Of a DNA stretch of 51,545 nt, positions 40,832 to 49,602 are shown in pieces; the first letter of the stretch is position 1; every line of letters starts with the position of its first letter. The translations under genes and the position numbers were made by a program. The stretch is from contig NZ_MKJU01000032.1 of assembly GCF_001854605.1 (NCBI RefSeq), positions 61,205-112,749 on the forward strand, given 5' to 3'. The notes beneath the pieces were generated by a model. It did no database searches. It was not told where the DNA came from and saw nothing but the letters and a program-made list of their open reading frames with translations. This stretch comes from Pseudoalteromonas amylolytica. Its GTDB lineage: Bacteria; Pseudomonadota; Gammaproteobacteria; Enterobacterales; Alteromonadaceae.

Positions 40832-42382
40832 TTAGTGTTGTTTGTCAGGGAAACGAGCCAAAATGGCTTCTACATCATCAATGTGTTCATTTAAAATATC
40901 AACCAAACTAGGGTCAAAATGTTTGCCTTTTTGGTTATTAATCTCTGCCAGCGCTTGTTCTTTGGTCCAAGGTTCTTTATAGCAACGTTTGTGACGCAGC
41001 GCATCATACACATCCGCTAATGCGACGATACGGCCAAAAATATGAATATCTTCACCTTTTTTACCTTCAGGATAACCTGTGCCGTCCCACTTTTCATGAT
41101 GCTCTTTGGCAATCACCGCGCCAGCATTTACAATCTCACGCCTTGAGTCTTGGAGAATTCGATACCCTTTAAGCGTGTGTGACTTCATGACATCCCATTC
41201 TTCGTCATTCAGCTTGCCAGGCTTATTGAGAATAGCATCAGGAATACCGACCTTACCAACGTCATGCAGTGGTGATGACATTCTCAGCAGCTCAACATCA
41301 TGGTGACTTAAACCGCTCTGGCTTGCGAATAGCTCACACATATATGCGACACGCTTAACATGATTACCCGTTTCAGTTGAGCGTTGCTCTAGCGCTTCGC
41401 TCAAACGGTAGACGAGCTCCTGCTGCGTGCTCTCAATCTCGGCTTGTAATTGCACATTTTCATATGCCAACTGTACATTTTGCGAGAATATTTTTATCAG
41501 GTGTTTTTGCGTGTCGGTTAAATATTCTGGGATACCTGACACAAAAAGCATAGAACTGTGATTGTACTCACTTGAGCAGTATGCAAATAAGTAATTGTTT
41601 TTATAAACAATGCCTTTCTCACTCAATGCTTGGTTGCAGGCATCAAGCTGCTCGGTAGTTAATACTTCTGTTATTGGCTTTCCTTCACAGCGCTCAAATT
41701 CGCCACGCCCAGTAAATACAACAAGTTGATCACTCTTTCGGCCACTTAAGTTACTGGCCACCAATGACGTGGCATACATCGCCTCATCCACGGTGCCAAG
41801 CAATGACGTTAACTGCTGCATCACTCCTTTGATAAAATGTTCAATTGAATGGGTGGCAAAAATATCCCGTGACGCACAAATGATTTTTTCCAAGCCTTGA
41901 CGAGATTGTTCAATCGCTAAAATATCGCGATAAGATCGCAAGCTCGACATCACTACAGTGAATAGCTTTTGTGCGGTTAATTCGGTTTTTGATTTGTAAT
42001 CGTTGATATCATAATTGACGATTACTTGACGCTCAGGGGCTTGTCCCGGTTGCCCCGTTCTTAAAATGATGCGAATGTGGTTATTCTTAGCTTCTTCACG
42101 AATAAACTTAGCAACTTGTAATCCAGCATCATCGGTTTCCATCACAACATCAAGCAGTACAATGGCTGCGTCAGGGTGTTCACTGATGACTTTACGTGCT
42201 TCTTCCCCTGAGTAGGCGCTTAAAAATTCTAAGCGCTTTTTTTGAAATTCAAAATCACTCAGAGCCAATTTAGTCACAGCATGGACTTCAGGTTCATCGT
42301 CTACGATGATCACTTTCCATTTGCCACTATGCTCTGGCTCAATGACTTCACTCGGTTCATCAGAAAACAAAAAATCATCCAT
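40832..42382 (-). CDS. Response regulator with DUF3369 and HD-GYP domains (cyclic-di-GMP phosphodiesterase)
   Basis: 516 residues. The receiver domain (about 22-145) has Asp28-Asp29, phospho-acceptor Asp78 (VLLDVVM) and Lys131, so it should be phosphorylated. DUF3369 follows (about 165-310). The HD-GYP domain (about 335-505) has HD at 373-374 (SPLHDVGKVGIPD), HHEKWDGTGYPEG with GYP at 436-438, and ALADVYDAL. All visible metal residues are kept, so it should degrade cyclic-di-GMP. No partner kinase is adjacent. It sits between prmC and sirB2, with 33- and 12-bp gaps, and so is expressed with haem and translation genes. Confidence 0.93.
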   Translation of the reverse strand: MDDFLFSDEPSEVIEPEHSGKWKVIIVDDEPEVHAVTKLALSDFEFQKKRLEFLSAYSGEEARKVISEHPDAAIVLLDVVMETDDAGLQVAKFIREEAKNNHIRIILRTGQPGQAPERQVIVNYDINDYKSKTELTAQKLFTVVMSSLRSYRDILAIEQSRQGLEKIICASRDIFATHSIEHFIKGVMQQLTSLLGTVDEAMYATSLVASNLSGRKSDQLVVFTGRGEFERCEGKPITEVLTTEQLDACNQALSEKGIVYKNNYLFAYCSSEYNHSSMLFVSGIPEYLTDTQKHLIKIFSQNVQLAYENVQLQAEIESTQQELVYRLSEALEQRSTETGNHVKRVAYMCELFASQSGLSHHDVELLRMSSPLHDVGKVGIPDAILNKPGKLNDEEWDVMKSHTLKGYRILQDSRREIVNAGAVIAKEHHEKWDGTGYPEGKKGEDIHIFGRIVALADVYDALRHKRCYKEPWTKEQALAEINNQKGKHFDPSLVDILNEHIDDVEAILARFPDKQH

Positions 42383-42415
42383 ATAGGGATCCTTTCAGTG
42401 CACGTCAAATAGGGT

Positions 42416-43270
42416 TTATAGGGACTCACCAAGCCATTGGGCTAGAGTGACACGATCACAGCCTGCCATATCTTTAATTGTAAGTATATTGCTATAACCC
42501 ATTTGTGCAAAATACTGCTGCAATTTAGTAGCTTGCTGATAACCGTGCTCAATCAGTAAATAACCACCATGATTAAGGTGTTGTTTACCTTGCGCAATGA
42601 TAATCTTAATATCAGACATTCCTTCGTCACCTGCCACTAATGCACTTAAGGGTTCAAACCTGACATCCCCTTGTGACAAATGATGATCATCATGCTCAAT
42701 ATATGGCGGGTTACTCACTATCAAGTCAAATCTTTGTTGCGCTACAGCCTGATACCAATCACTTTGAGCGATTTCTACGTTATTGAAACCTAACTTTTGC
42801 TGATTGCGTTTTGCAAGAGCTACTGCATCGTGCGAATAGTCAAGTGCAGTGATTTGCCAGTACGCTTGCTCAGATGCAAGTGCCAATGCGATGGCCCCCG
42901 TTCCGGTCCCTAAATCAAGCACTTTGGCCTTATCAGGTAACGCTAAACTTAATGCGTGCTCGACCAGCGTTTCGGTATCTGGTCTTGGGATCAACGTGCT
43001 GGCATTAACCTCCAGTGGCAAGCTCCAAAACTCGCGCATGCCCACAATATGGGCCACAGGCTCTCCCAGTCTTCGTCTGTCAATCAGCGCGATAAACTGA
43101 GTTTGCTGTTGCTGTGAAAGTTGCTCATCTGGCCAAGCAAAAAGATAACTGCGGGGTTTATCTAACACATGCAGCAGCAAGACTTCACTATCTAACTTAG
43201 CACTGTCGGAAGAGGTCGTTAAAAGTTCAGTAGCCCATGCAATTGCTTGGGCTACATTGTATGTCGTCAC
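42416..43270 (-). CDS. prmC: Release factor glutamine methyltransferase PrmC
   Basis: 284 residues. It methylates the glutamine of the GGQ motif in PrfA and PrfB. The N-terminal helical domain is followed by a Rossmann domain with VLDLGTGTGAIALALA and the NPPY motif (LIVSNPPYIEHDD). It starts 2 bp after prfA, its substrate gene; such coupling is conserved. Confidence 0.97.
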   Translation of the reverse strand: MTTYNVAQAIAWATELLTTSSDSAKLDSEVLLLHVLDKPRSYLFAWPDEQLSQQQQTQFIALIDRRRLGEPVAHIVGMREFWSLPLEVNASTLIPRPDTETLVEHALSLALPDKAKVLDLGTGTGAIALALASEQAYWQITALDYSHDAVALAKRNQQKLGFNNVEIAQSDWYQAVAQQRFDLIVSNPPYIEHDDHHLSQGDVRFEPLSALVAGDEGMSDIKIIIAQGKQHLNHGGYLLIEHGYQQATKLQQYFAQMGYSNILTIKDMAGCDRVTLAQWLGESL

Positions 43271-43272
43271 GT

Positions 43273-44358
43273 TTATTCTTCACCCATCGCGGCCAATAGA
43301 TCAGCCTGATGTTCTAACAATAGCGGGTCGATGATAGCACCCAAGTCACCGGCTACGATTTCGTTAAGGCGATATAATGTCAGGTTGATACGGTGATCGG
43401 TAATACGACCTTGCGGGTAGTTATAAGTACGGATACGCTCTGAGCGATCTCCACTTCCCACTAGGTTTCGACGCTCTGATGCCTCTGCCGCTTGGCGCTT
43501 CTCGTCTTCAGCTTGCTGCAACCGAGCACCCAGTACAGATAGCGCTTTAGCACGGTTTTTGTGCTGTGAACGTTCGTCCTGACATTCAACTACCACGCCG
43601 GTTGGTATGTGGGTGATACGAATCGCGGAGTCCGTTTTGTTAACGTGCTGACCACCGGCACCTGAGGCGCGAAAGGTATCGATTTTTAGATCCGCAGGGT
43701 TAATCTGAATCGCTTCTGCTTCAGGGATCTCTGCCATCACGGCAACGGTACATGCGGAAGTATGTACTCGGCCTTGTGATTCGGTTTCTGGTACGCGTTG
43801 TACACGGTGTGCGCCTGACTCAAACTTCAGTTTACCATACACCCCATCACCACTAATGTTGGCTATGATTTCTTTGTAGCCGCCGTGCTCACCCTCATTG
43901 GCGCTCACTACTTCAACTTTCCACTTTTGCGTTTCTGCATAACGGCTATACATACGGAACAAGTCACCCGCAAAGATAGCAGCCTCATCACCACCGGTAC
44001 CTGCTCGCACTTCAAGAAATACGTTGTTATCGTCTTTTGGATCTTTTGGCAACATCAACACTTGTAAATCATCTTCAAGCTGTGCAATTGCTGCTTTGGC
44101 TTCTTTGTATTCTTCTTGGGCCATTTCACGCATATCTGGGTCTGAATCTTTCAACATCTCTTCCGAGGTCGCGACATCCTCTTGCGCTTGTTGATAAGCA
44201 GCAAACGCCTTTACAACATCTTCAAGCTCTGAGTACTCTTTTGACAACGCGCGAAAACGGTTCTGATCACCGATCACTTCTGGGTCACTTAGCATCGCTT
44301 GAACTTCTTCATAGCGCTCGGCTAAGGTCTCTAACTTACGGTATACGGACTCTTTCAT
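43273..44358 (-). CDS. prfA: Peptide chain release factor 1 PrfA
   Basis: 361 residues; reads UAA and UAG stop codons. Visible are the family blocks EVRAGTGGDEAAIFAGDLFRMY, the GGQ motif (ASGAGGQHVNKTDSA) and RTYNYPQGRITDHRI. I use the ATG at 44358 (MKESVYRKL), which aligns with the E. coli start; the frame extends eight codons upstream, into the hemA-prfA junction. It lies 7 bp behind hemA. Confidence 0.98.
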   Translation of the reverse strand: MKESVYRKLETLAERYEEVQAMLSDPEVIGDQNRFRALSKEYSELEDVVKAFAAYQQAQEDVATSEEMLKDSDPDMREMAQEEYKEAKAAIAQLEDDLQVLMLPKDPKDDNNVFLEVRAGTGGDEAAIFAGDLFRMYSRYAETQKWKVEVVSANEGEHGGYKEIIANISGDGVYGKLKFESGAHRVQRVPETESQGRVHTSACTVAVMAEIPEAEAIQINPADLKIDTFRASGAGGQHVNKTDSAIRITHIPTGVVVECQDERSQHKNRAKALSVLGARLQQAEDEKRQAAEASERRNLVGSGDRSERIRTYNYPQGRITDHRINLTLYRLNEIVAGDLGAIIDPLLLEHQADLLAAMGEE

Positions 44359-44365
44359 TAACGTC

Positions 44366-45622
44366 TTATTCCTGCTCAATTCCTAATGTTTGTTTAAGTT
44401 GTGCCAATTGCTCAACGTCACCCAATTTTGCAGCCTCTTGAATCGCTTTTGTTGGGGCATGTGTTAATCGATTGGTGAGCTTATTGGCCAACTCTAGCAA
44501 TACCTTATCTGAAGGCTTGCCTGCTTCTAGCTGGTTAAGTGCTTTTTCAACCAACTCGGTTTTAATTTGTTGGGCGCTGTCGCGATATTGGCGAATCACA
44601 TCCACAGACTTTAAAGAGCGCTGCCACTGGGCAAACTCTCTGGTTTTTTCTTCTATAATCGCCTGCGCTTGACGCGCGGCTTGCTCACGACTAGCCATAT
44701 TTTCGCTGACAATGGCCTGTAAGTCATCTACTGAATACAAATAAGCCGCATCTAAATCACCCACCTGACTCTCAATATCACGCGGTACGGCGATATCGAT
44801 AAGCAACATTGGCTTGTGTCGCCTTTGCTTGAGTGCCTGTTCTACAACGCCCTTGCCGATTATTGGCAAAGTACTTGCGGTGGAAGAAATAACAATATCA
44901 GCTTTGTGTAATTCTTCTGGCAATTGTGCTAATGAGATTACTTGGCCATCGACCTCTTCTGCCAACCCTTGTGCACGTTCAATCGTTCTATTTGCCACCG
45001 TGATTGATTTGGGGTGATGTTGAAATAAATGCTTAGCAACCAACTCTATGGTTTCGCCAGCACCAATCAATAACACGCGAGTTTTATCCAATTGACCATA
45101 AATGTGTTTTGCCAAATTGACTGCCGCATAGGCTACCGACACCGCACTGGCACCGATGTCAGTTTCGGTACGTACTTGTTTTGCAACCGAAAAAGTCTTT
45201 TGAAACAACCGCTCAAAGGTAGGCTTGATGCCATTGTGGTGCTTTGCGCTACTGTACGCTTGCTTGATTTGACCCAATATTTGCGGCTCACCTAACACTA
45301 ACGAGTCTAATCCGCACGCTACACGCATCAAATGATTCACTGCGTCTTGATTATGATGAACATAAACATTATCACTCAGCTGTGCTTCATCTATGTTGTG
45401 AAAACATGCAAGCCACTGAAGAAGCGCTTGGGAATTCTCACTCTCAAGGCTACAATAGATTTCGGTACGATTGCAGGTTGAAACAATTACGGACTCTTTA
45501 AACTGAGCGTGATGGGCCAACTCAGTGAGTGCTTGAGACAATTGCTCAGGAGAAAAGGCAACTTTTTCACGTAGTTCTACCGATGCTGTTTTGTGATTTA
45601 TACCGAGTGCGATGATGGTCAT
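44366..45622 (-). CDS. hemA: Glutamyl-tRNA reductase HemA
   Basis: 418 residues. First committed step of C5-pathway tetrapyrrole synthesis: reduces Glu-tRNA(Glu) to glutamate semialdehyde with NADPH. It starts ALGINHKTASVELREKVAF; the catalytic Cys50 is in STCNRTEIY. The NADPH domain has VLLIGAGETIELVAKHL, and a C-terminal dimerisation helix follows. The gene shares an 83-bp divergent region with lolB. Three tRNA-Glu-type genes, its substrate's source, also occur in this window but are unlinked. Confidence 0.98.
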   Translation of the reverse strand: MTIIALGINHKTASVELREKVAFSPEQLSQALTELAHHAQFKESVIVSTCNRTEIYCSLESENSQALLQWLACFHNIDEAQLSDNVYVHHNQDAVNHLMRVACGLDSLVLGEPQILGQIKQAYSSAKHHNGIKPTFERLFQKTFSVAKQVRTETDIGASAVSVAYAAVNLAKHIYGQLDKTRVLLIGAGETIELVAKHLFQHHPKSITVANRTIERAQGLAEEVDGQVISLAQLPEELHKADIVISSTASTLPIIGKGVVEQALKQRRHKPMLLIDIAVPRDIESQVGDLDAAYLYSVDDLQAIVSENMASREQAARQAQAIIEEKTREFAQWQRSLKSVDVIRQYRDSAQQIKTELVEKALNQLEAGKPSDKVLLELANKLTNRLTHAPTKAIQEAAKLGDVEQLAQLKQTLGIEQE

Positions 45623-45705
45623 AGATGCCAGAATTGCCCGAGCCCTGTTTTAAAGCCAGCAATTTTACCAAAAATCAATCGAATATGGAAAGTAAGGAAC
45701 ATCAT

Positions 45706-46290
45706 TTGACACGATTTCATTTGATTTTGCTCATGTTTTTTTTATTTCTTAACGGATGTGCGCAAAGAATCACCCCTACACAGCAGCCAAACCAAGACTG
45801 GAAAGCATTATTACAGGAACAAAAAAGCTGGCAAGCAAGTGGTAAGTTAGCTTTCCTCAGTGACAAGCAACGCCAGTCAGCCAATTTTAATTGGCAGCTC
45901 AAAGACTACAAACAACAACTGATCCTGACTAGCTTCATTGGCACTCGAATTTTATCCCTCACTGAATTGGGGCAGTACAGTGAACTTGAATATGATGGCA
46001 ACACCTATTTAGACCGTGACAGTCAACAACTCGTTAAACGCTTAAGTGGCATGGATTTACCGGTTGCCCAAGCGCCTGCTTGGCTCACTGGCACAGTAAA
46101 CAACGATAGCAATCAATACGATAGCTATGGGCGTTTAACCTCTAGCAGTTGGCAAGATGAGCAGGGGCAAATTTGGCAAGCAAACTATGCTCAGTATTCC
46201 TTAGTCGACGATATGTGGCTTCCAACGCGAATTAACCTGACTCATAATACACTCAAAATCAAAATTCAGCTCAACTCATGGCAGTTTTAA
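45706..46290 (+). CDS. lolB: Outer-membrane lipoprotein receptor LolB
   Basis: 194 residues from the TTG at 45706, chosen because AAGGA lies 7 bp upstream. The ATG at 45685 and the longer frame from 45625 have no ribosome site. A lipobox (FLNGC) marks an outer-membrane lipoprotein. LolB takes lipoproteins from LolA and inserts them into the outer membrane. Blocks WQASGKLAFLSDKQRQSANFNWQL, GTYRILSL-type GTRILSLTELG, and PAWLTG fit the family. It starts the lolB-ispE-prs series. Confidence 0.92.
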   Translation: MTRFHLILLMFFLFLNGCAQRITPTQQPNQDWKALLQEQKSWQASGKLAFLSDKQRQSANFNWQLKDYKQQLILTSFIGTRILSLTELGQYSELEYDGNTYLDRDSQQLVKRLSGMDLPVAQAPAWLTGTVNNDSNQYDSYGRLTSSSWQDEQGQIWQANYAQYSLVDDMWLPTRINLTHNTLKIKIQLNSWQF

Positions 46291-46291
46291 T

Positions 46292-47146
46292 ATGACTTCG
46301 CTTTCGTTAATGGCGCCAGCCAAACTTAATTTATTTTTACACATCAACGCACAACGTGCAGACGGCTATCATGAGTTAGAAACCCTGTTCACATTTTTAG
46401 AGTTTGGTGATGAACTCACGTTTTCCTGTACTGAGCATGATAAGGTAGAAATTATTGGGGATACCGGCGATATCCCCCTTGAAGACAACCTTATCTATAA
46501 AGCCGCATTAGCCCTGCGCCCTTTTCGCCGCGCAGAGACCGGCATTTTAGTCTCACTGAGCAAGAAGCTGCCAATGGGAGGTGGTGTTGGTGGTGGCTCA
46601 TCAGACGCTGCCACAACATTATTAGCAATAAATCAATTGTGGCAATGTCATTTAAGCTTGCAAGAACTGGCTGAAATAGGTCTTAAATTGGGGGCTGATG
46701 TTCCTGTTTTTGTCAATGGAAAAACCGCTTTAGCACAAGGGGTCGGAGAAAAGTTAACCGCCGTAAAGCTGCCCCAGCGCTGGTTTTGCGTAGTATTTCC
46801 AAGTGTTCATGTCAGCACAGGTGCTATCTTCACTCACCCAGATTTACCTCGAAATACGGCAAAGCTGACAAGTGATTGGCAACTGGCAAATACCAGTAAT
46901 GATTGTGAGGCTTTGGTTAAAAAGCTCTACCCCGAGGTTGAAAAGACCCTAGTCTGGTTGCTAAAATATGGCCCGTCCCGTATGACAGGAACCGGAGCGT
47001 GTTGTTTTGTTGAACTTGATTCAGCAGATGCAGCACAGCGTGTGCTCAGTTCATTACCGTCATACTGGCAAGGGTTTGTAGCCCCTAGTACCAACATATC
47101 ACCTGCTCATACGCAGCTTGATAGTTGGCTTAAAATGCAGAAGTAA
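46292..47146 (+). CDS. ispE: 4-diphosphocytidyl-2-C-methyl-D-erythritol kinase IspE
   Basis: A 284-residue GHMP kinase of the MEP isoprenoid pathway. It has the start APAKLNLFLHI, the ATP loop PMGGGVGGGSSDAATTL, and the C-terminal motif SRMTGTGACCFVEL. It begins 1 bp after the lolB stop, so the two are coupled. Confidence 0.97.
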   Translation: MTSLSLMAPAKLNLFLHINAQRADGYHELETLFTFLEFGDELTFSCTEHDKVEIIGDTGDIPLEDNLIYKAALALRPFRRAETGILVSLSKKLPMGGGVGGGSSDAATTLLAINQLWQCHLSLQELAEIGLKLGADVPVFVNGKTALAQGVGEKLTAVKLPQRWFCVVFPSVHVSTGAIFTHPDLPRNTAKLTSDWQLANTSNDCEALVKKLYPEVEKTLVWLLKYGPSRMTGTGACCFVELDSADAAQRVLSSLPSYWQGFVAPSTNISPAHTQLDSWLKMQK

Positions 47147-47220
47147 ATTGTTTAAGTTAGCCTGTTTTGACTCTGTCATTGCATGTTAGTCCAAAAATTC
47201 AGTGCCTGAGGAACCCTACC

Positions 47221-48168
47221 GTGCCTGACATGAAGCTCTTCGCTGGTAACGCAACACCTGAGTTAGCTCAAAAAGTTGCAAAACGTTTATTCATTGAATT
47301 AGGTGACGCTGTAGTTGGTCGTTTTAGCGACGGCGAGATCAGTGTTCAAATCAATGAAAACGTACGCGGATCGGATGTTTTCATTATCCAGTCAACTTGT
47401 GCCCCAACTAACGATAACCTTATGGAGCTTATCGTTATGGTCGACGCGCTACGTCGTGCCTCTGCGGGTCGTATTACTGCCGTGATCCCTTACTTTGGTT
47501 ACGCTCGTCAAGACCGTCGTGTACGCTCTGCCCGAGTGCCAATCACAGCTAAGGTTGTTGCTGATTTCCTATCTAGTGTTGGTGTTGACCGTGTATTAAC
47601 GGTTGATCTTCACGCTGAACAAATCCAAGGATTCTTTGACGTTCCAGTTGATAACGTATTTGGTAGCCCAGTACTGTTAGATGATATGAAAGAACGTGAA
47701 TTTGACGATGTGGTTGTTGTATCACCAGATATTGGTGGTGTTGTACGTGCTCGTGCTATCGCAAAGCTGCTTAATGATACCGACTTGGCAATCATTGATA
47801 AGCGTCGTCCACAAGCAAACGTATCACAAGTTATGCACATCATTGGTGACGTTGCAGGTCGCGACTGCATCATCGTGGATGATATGATTGATACTGGCGG
47901 TACATTATGCAAAGCAGCTGAAGCGCTTAAAGAGCATGGCGCAAAACGCGTATTTGCTTACGCTACACACCCTGTTTTGTCAGGGGCTGCTGCTGAAAAT
48001 CTACGCAACTCAGTTATTGATGAAGTAATCGTTACAGACTCAATTCCACTATCAGACGAGCTACGTACTCTAGATAACATTAAAGTACTGACTCTGGCTG
48101 ATATGCTAGCAGAAACGATTCGTCGTATTAGCAACGAAGAATCTATTTCGGCGATGTTTCAGCACTAA
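47221..48168 (+). CDS. prs: Ribose-phosphate pyrophosphokinase Prs
   Basis: 315 residues from the GTG at 47221 (PDMKLFAGNATPEL), which aligns with the E. coli start; GAGG lies upstream. It makes PRPP from ribose 5-phosphate and ATP for nucleotide, histidine and tryptophan synthesis. Blocks GRFSDGEISVQINENVRG, YFGYARQDRR, DLHAEQIQGFFDVPVDN and the PRPP loop IIVDDMIDTGGT are very strongly conserved. An in-frame extension to 47167 is not supported. It is followed by a terminator. Confidence 0.98.
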   Translation: MPDMKLFAGNATPELAQKVAKRLFIELGDAVVGRFSDGEISVQINENVRGSDVFIIQSTCAPTNDNLMELIVMVDALRRASAGRITAVIPYFGYARQDRRVRSARVPITAKVVADFLSSVGVDRVLTVDLHAEQIQGFFDVPVDNVFGSPVLLDDMKEREFDDVVVVSPDIGGVVRARAIAKLLNDTDLAIIDKRRPQANVSQVMHIIGDVAGRDCIIVDDMIDTGGTLCKAAEALKEHGAKRVFAYATHPVLSGAAAENLRNSVIDEVIVTDSIPLSDELRTLDNIKVLTLADMLAETIRRISNEESISAMFQH

Positions 48169-48200
48169 GATGTTGAATAAACATAGCAACTAGCACTATA

Positions 48201-48225
48201 AAAGCACCCCAGGGTGCTTTTTTTG
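48201..48225 (+). terminator. Rho-independent terminator after prs
   Basis: Stem AAAGCACCC/GGGTGCTTT followed by a T run, 32 bp after the prs stop. Confidence 0.94.
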
Positions 48226-48236
48226 TATCTCTATGT

Positions 48237-48264
48237 TTTATTTATCACTCAGCAATGGTATAGT
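48237..48264 (+). promoter_or_regulatory. Possible rplY promoter
   Basis: -10 TATAGT (48259-48264) with a weak -35 (TTTATT, 16-bp spacer) and a G/C-rich discriminator AGCGCGCC, as in ribosomal-protein promoters. Confidence 0.4.
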
Positions 48265-48336
48265 AGCGCGCCTTTTTTAGGTAGGGTGTTTGGTCGCGAG
48301 CACCTTAAACTTTAAACTAAAATTTTTGGAGACATT

Positions 48337-48951
48337 ATGTCTAACGAATTATACACATTGAATGCCGAAGTACGCGCTGAGTTAGGTACTGGTGCGAGCC
48401 GCCGCCTACGTCGTGCAGACAAGGTACCAGCAATCCTTTACGGTGCTGATAAAGAAGCGCTAACGCTAACTCTTGATCACAACAAAGTAATCAAAGCTCA
48501 AGAAGATGAAGGTTTCTACAGCCACATCCTTACGCTAAACATTGCTGGTGAGTCTGTAGAAGCAATTCTTAAAGACATTCAACGTCACCCGTACAAGCCT
48601 AAGATCACTCACTTAGACTTCCAACGTGTAGATGCTAACCACAAGATCCACACTAAAGTACCTGTCCACTTCCTAAATGAAGAAGCAGCAACTAAAGGCG
48701 GCAACACTATTGCTCACCACGTTACTGAAATCGACGTAACATGTTTACCAGCTGCACTTCCTGAGTTCATCGAAGTAGACGTAGCAGCGCTTGAAGTTGG
48801 TGCAACTTTACACCTAACTGACATCAAACTTCCAGCTGGTGTTGCTTCAGTTGAACTTGCTAAAGGCGAAGGTCATGACCAAGCGGTTGTTACTCTAAAC
48901 GCGCCTAAAGGTTCTGCATCTGAAGAAGCAACTGAAGAAGCTGCTGAATAA
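48337..48951 (+). CDS. rplY: 50S ribosomal protein L25, long (TL5/CTC) form
   Basis: 204 residues. The N-terminal 5S-rRNA-binding domain (about 1-95) starts LNAEVRAELGTGASRRLRRADKVPAILYG. A C-terminal TL5/CTC domain follows, with an acidic Glu/Ala tail. E. coli L25 has only the first domain. Ribosome site TTTGGAGAC is good. pth follows at 19 bp. Confidence 0.97.
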   Translation: MSNELYTLNAEVRAELGTGASRRLRRADKVPAILYGADKEALTLTLDHNKVIKAQEDEGFYSHILTLNIAGESVEAILKDIQRHPYKPKITHLDFQRVDANHKIHTKVPVHFLNEEAATKGGNTIAHHVTEIDVTCLPAALPEFIEVDVAALEVGATLHLTDIKLPAGVASVELAKGEGHDQAVVTLNAPKGSASEEATEEAAE

Positions 48952-48970
48952 TTATTAAGGTGTCAGCACC

Positions 48971-49555
48971 TTGAATAATATTCAAATGCTTGTGGGCCTG
49001 GCTAATCCAGGCCCCGAATATCAAAACACACGTCACAATGCTGGTGAATGGTTCATTCTTGAACTGGCCAAGCGCTACAACTGCCAATTAAAACCTGACG
49101 CCAAACACTTTGGTCTGACAGGTAAAGTCATTATAAATAATAAAGAATTCAAACTTCTGATCCCTACCACCTATATGAATTTAAGTGGTAAGTCCGTGAG
49201 CAGTTTAGCGAATTTTTATAAAATTCCAGTTGAAGATATTCTCGTTGCACATGATGAAATGGACCTAGACCCTGGCATCGCCAAACTTAAAAAAGGCGGT
49301 GGGCATGGTGGTCATAATGGCCTAAAAGACATCATCGCGAAAATGGCCAACAATAAAGAATTTCTGCGTTTACGCATTGGTATTGGTCATCCTGGGCACA
49401 AAGATAAAGTGACTGGCTGGGTGCTTGGTAAAGCGCCTAAAGAAGATCAGGAAAAAATTGACGCAGCAGTGGATGAAGCGGTGCGTTGTATGGAAATACT
49501 GGCAAAAGACGGTGTGTTAAAAGCACAAAACAGACTACATTCATTTAAGCCGTGA
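48971..49555 (+). CDS. pth: Peptidyl-tRNA hydrolase Pth
   Basis: 194 residues; frees tRNA from peptidyl-tRNA that dropped off ribosomes. Blocks LVGLANPGPEYQNTRHNAG (catalytic His22), TTYMNLSGKSV, VAHDEMDLDPG and GGGHGGHNGLKDI are present. The start is a TTG (48971), with AAGGTG about 9 bp upstream; the next ATG would cut into the first beta strand, so the TTG is preferred. Confidence 0.97.
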   Translation: MNNIQMLVGLANPGPEYQNTRHNAGEWFILELAKRYNCQLKPDAKHFGLTGKVIINNKEFKLLIPTTYMNLSGKSVSSLANFYKIPVEDILVAHDEMDLDPGIAKLKKGGGHGGHNGLKDIIAKMANNKEFLRLRIGIGHPGHKDKVTGWVLGKAPKEDQEKIDAAVDEAVRCMEILAKDGVLKAQNRLHSFKP

Positions 49556-49602
49556 TCTAAATTTATATTGCGTTTATCTGAGACAAATTAGGGTTCAAAA
49601 CT

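Noticed and set aside
45625..45705. N-terminal extension of LolB
   Set aside because: The extra residues precede a normal lipoprotein signal and have no ribosome site; the TTG at 45706 has a good one.
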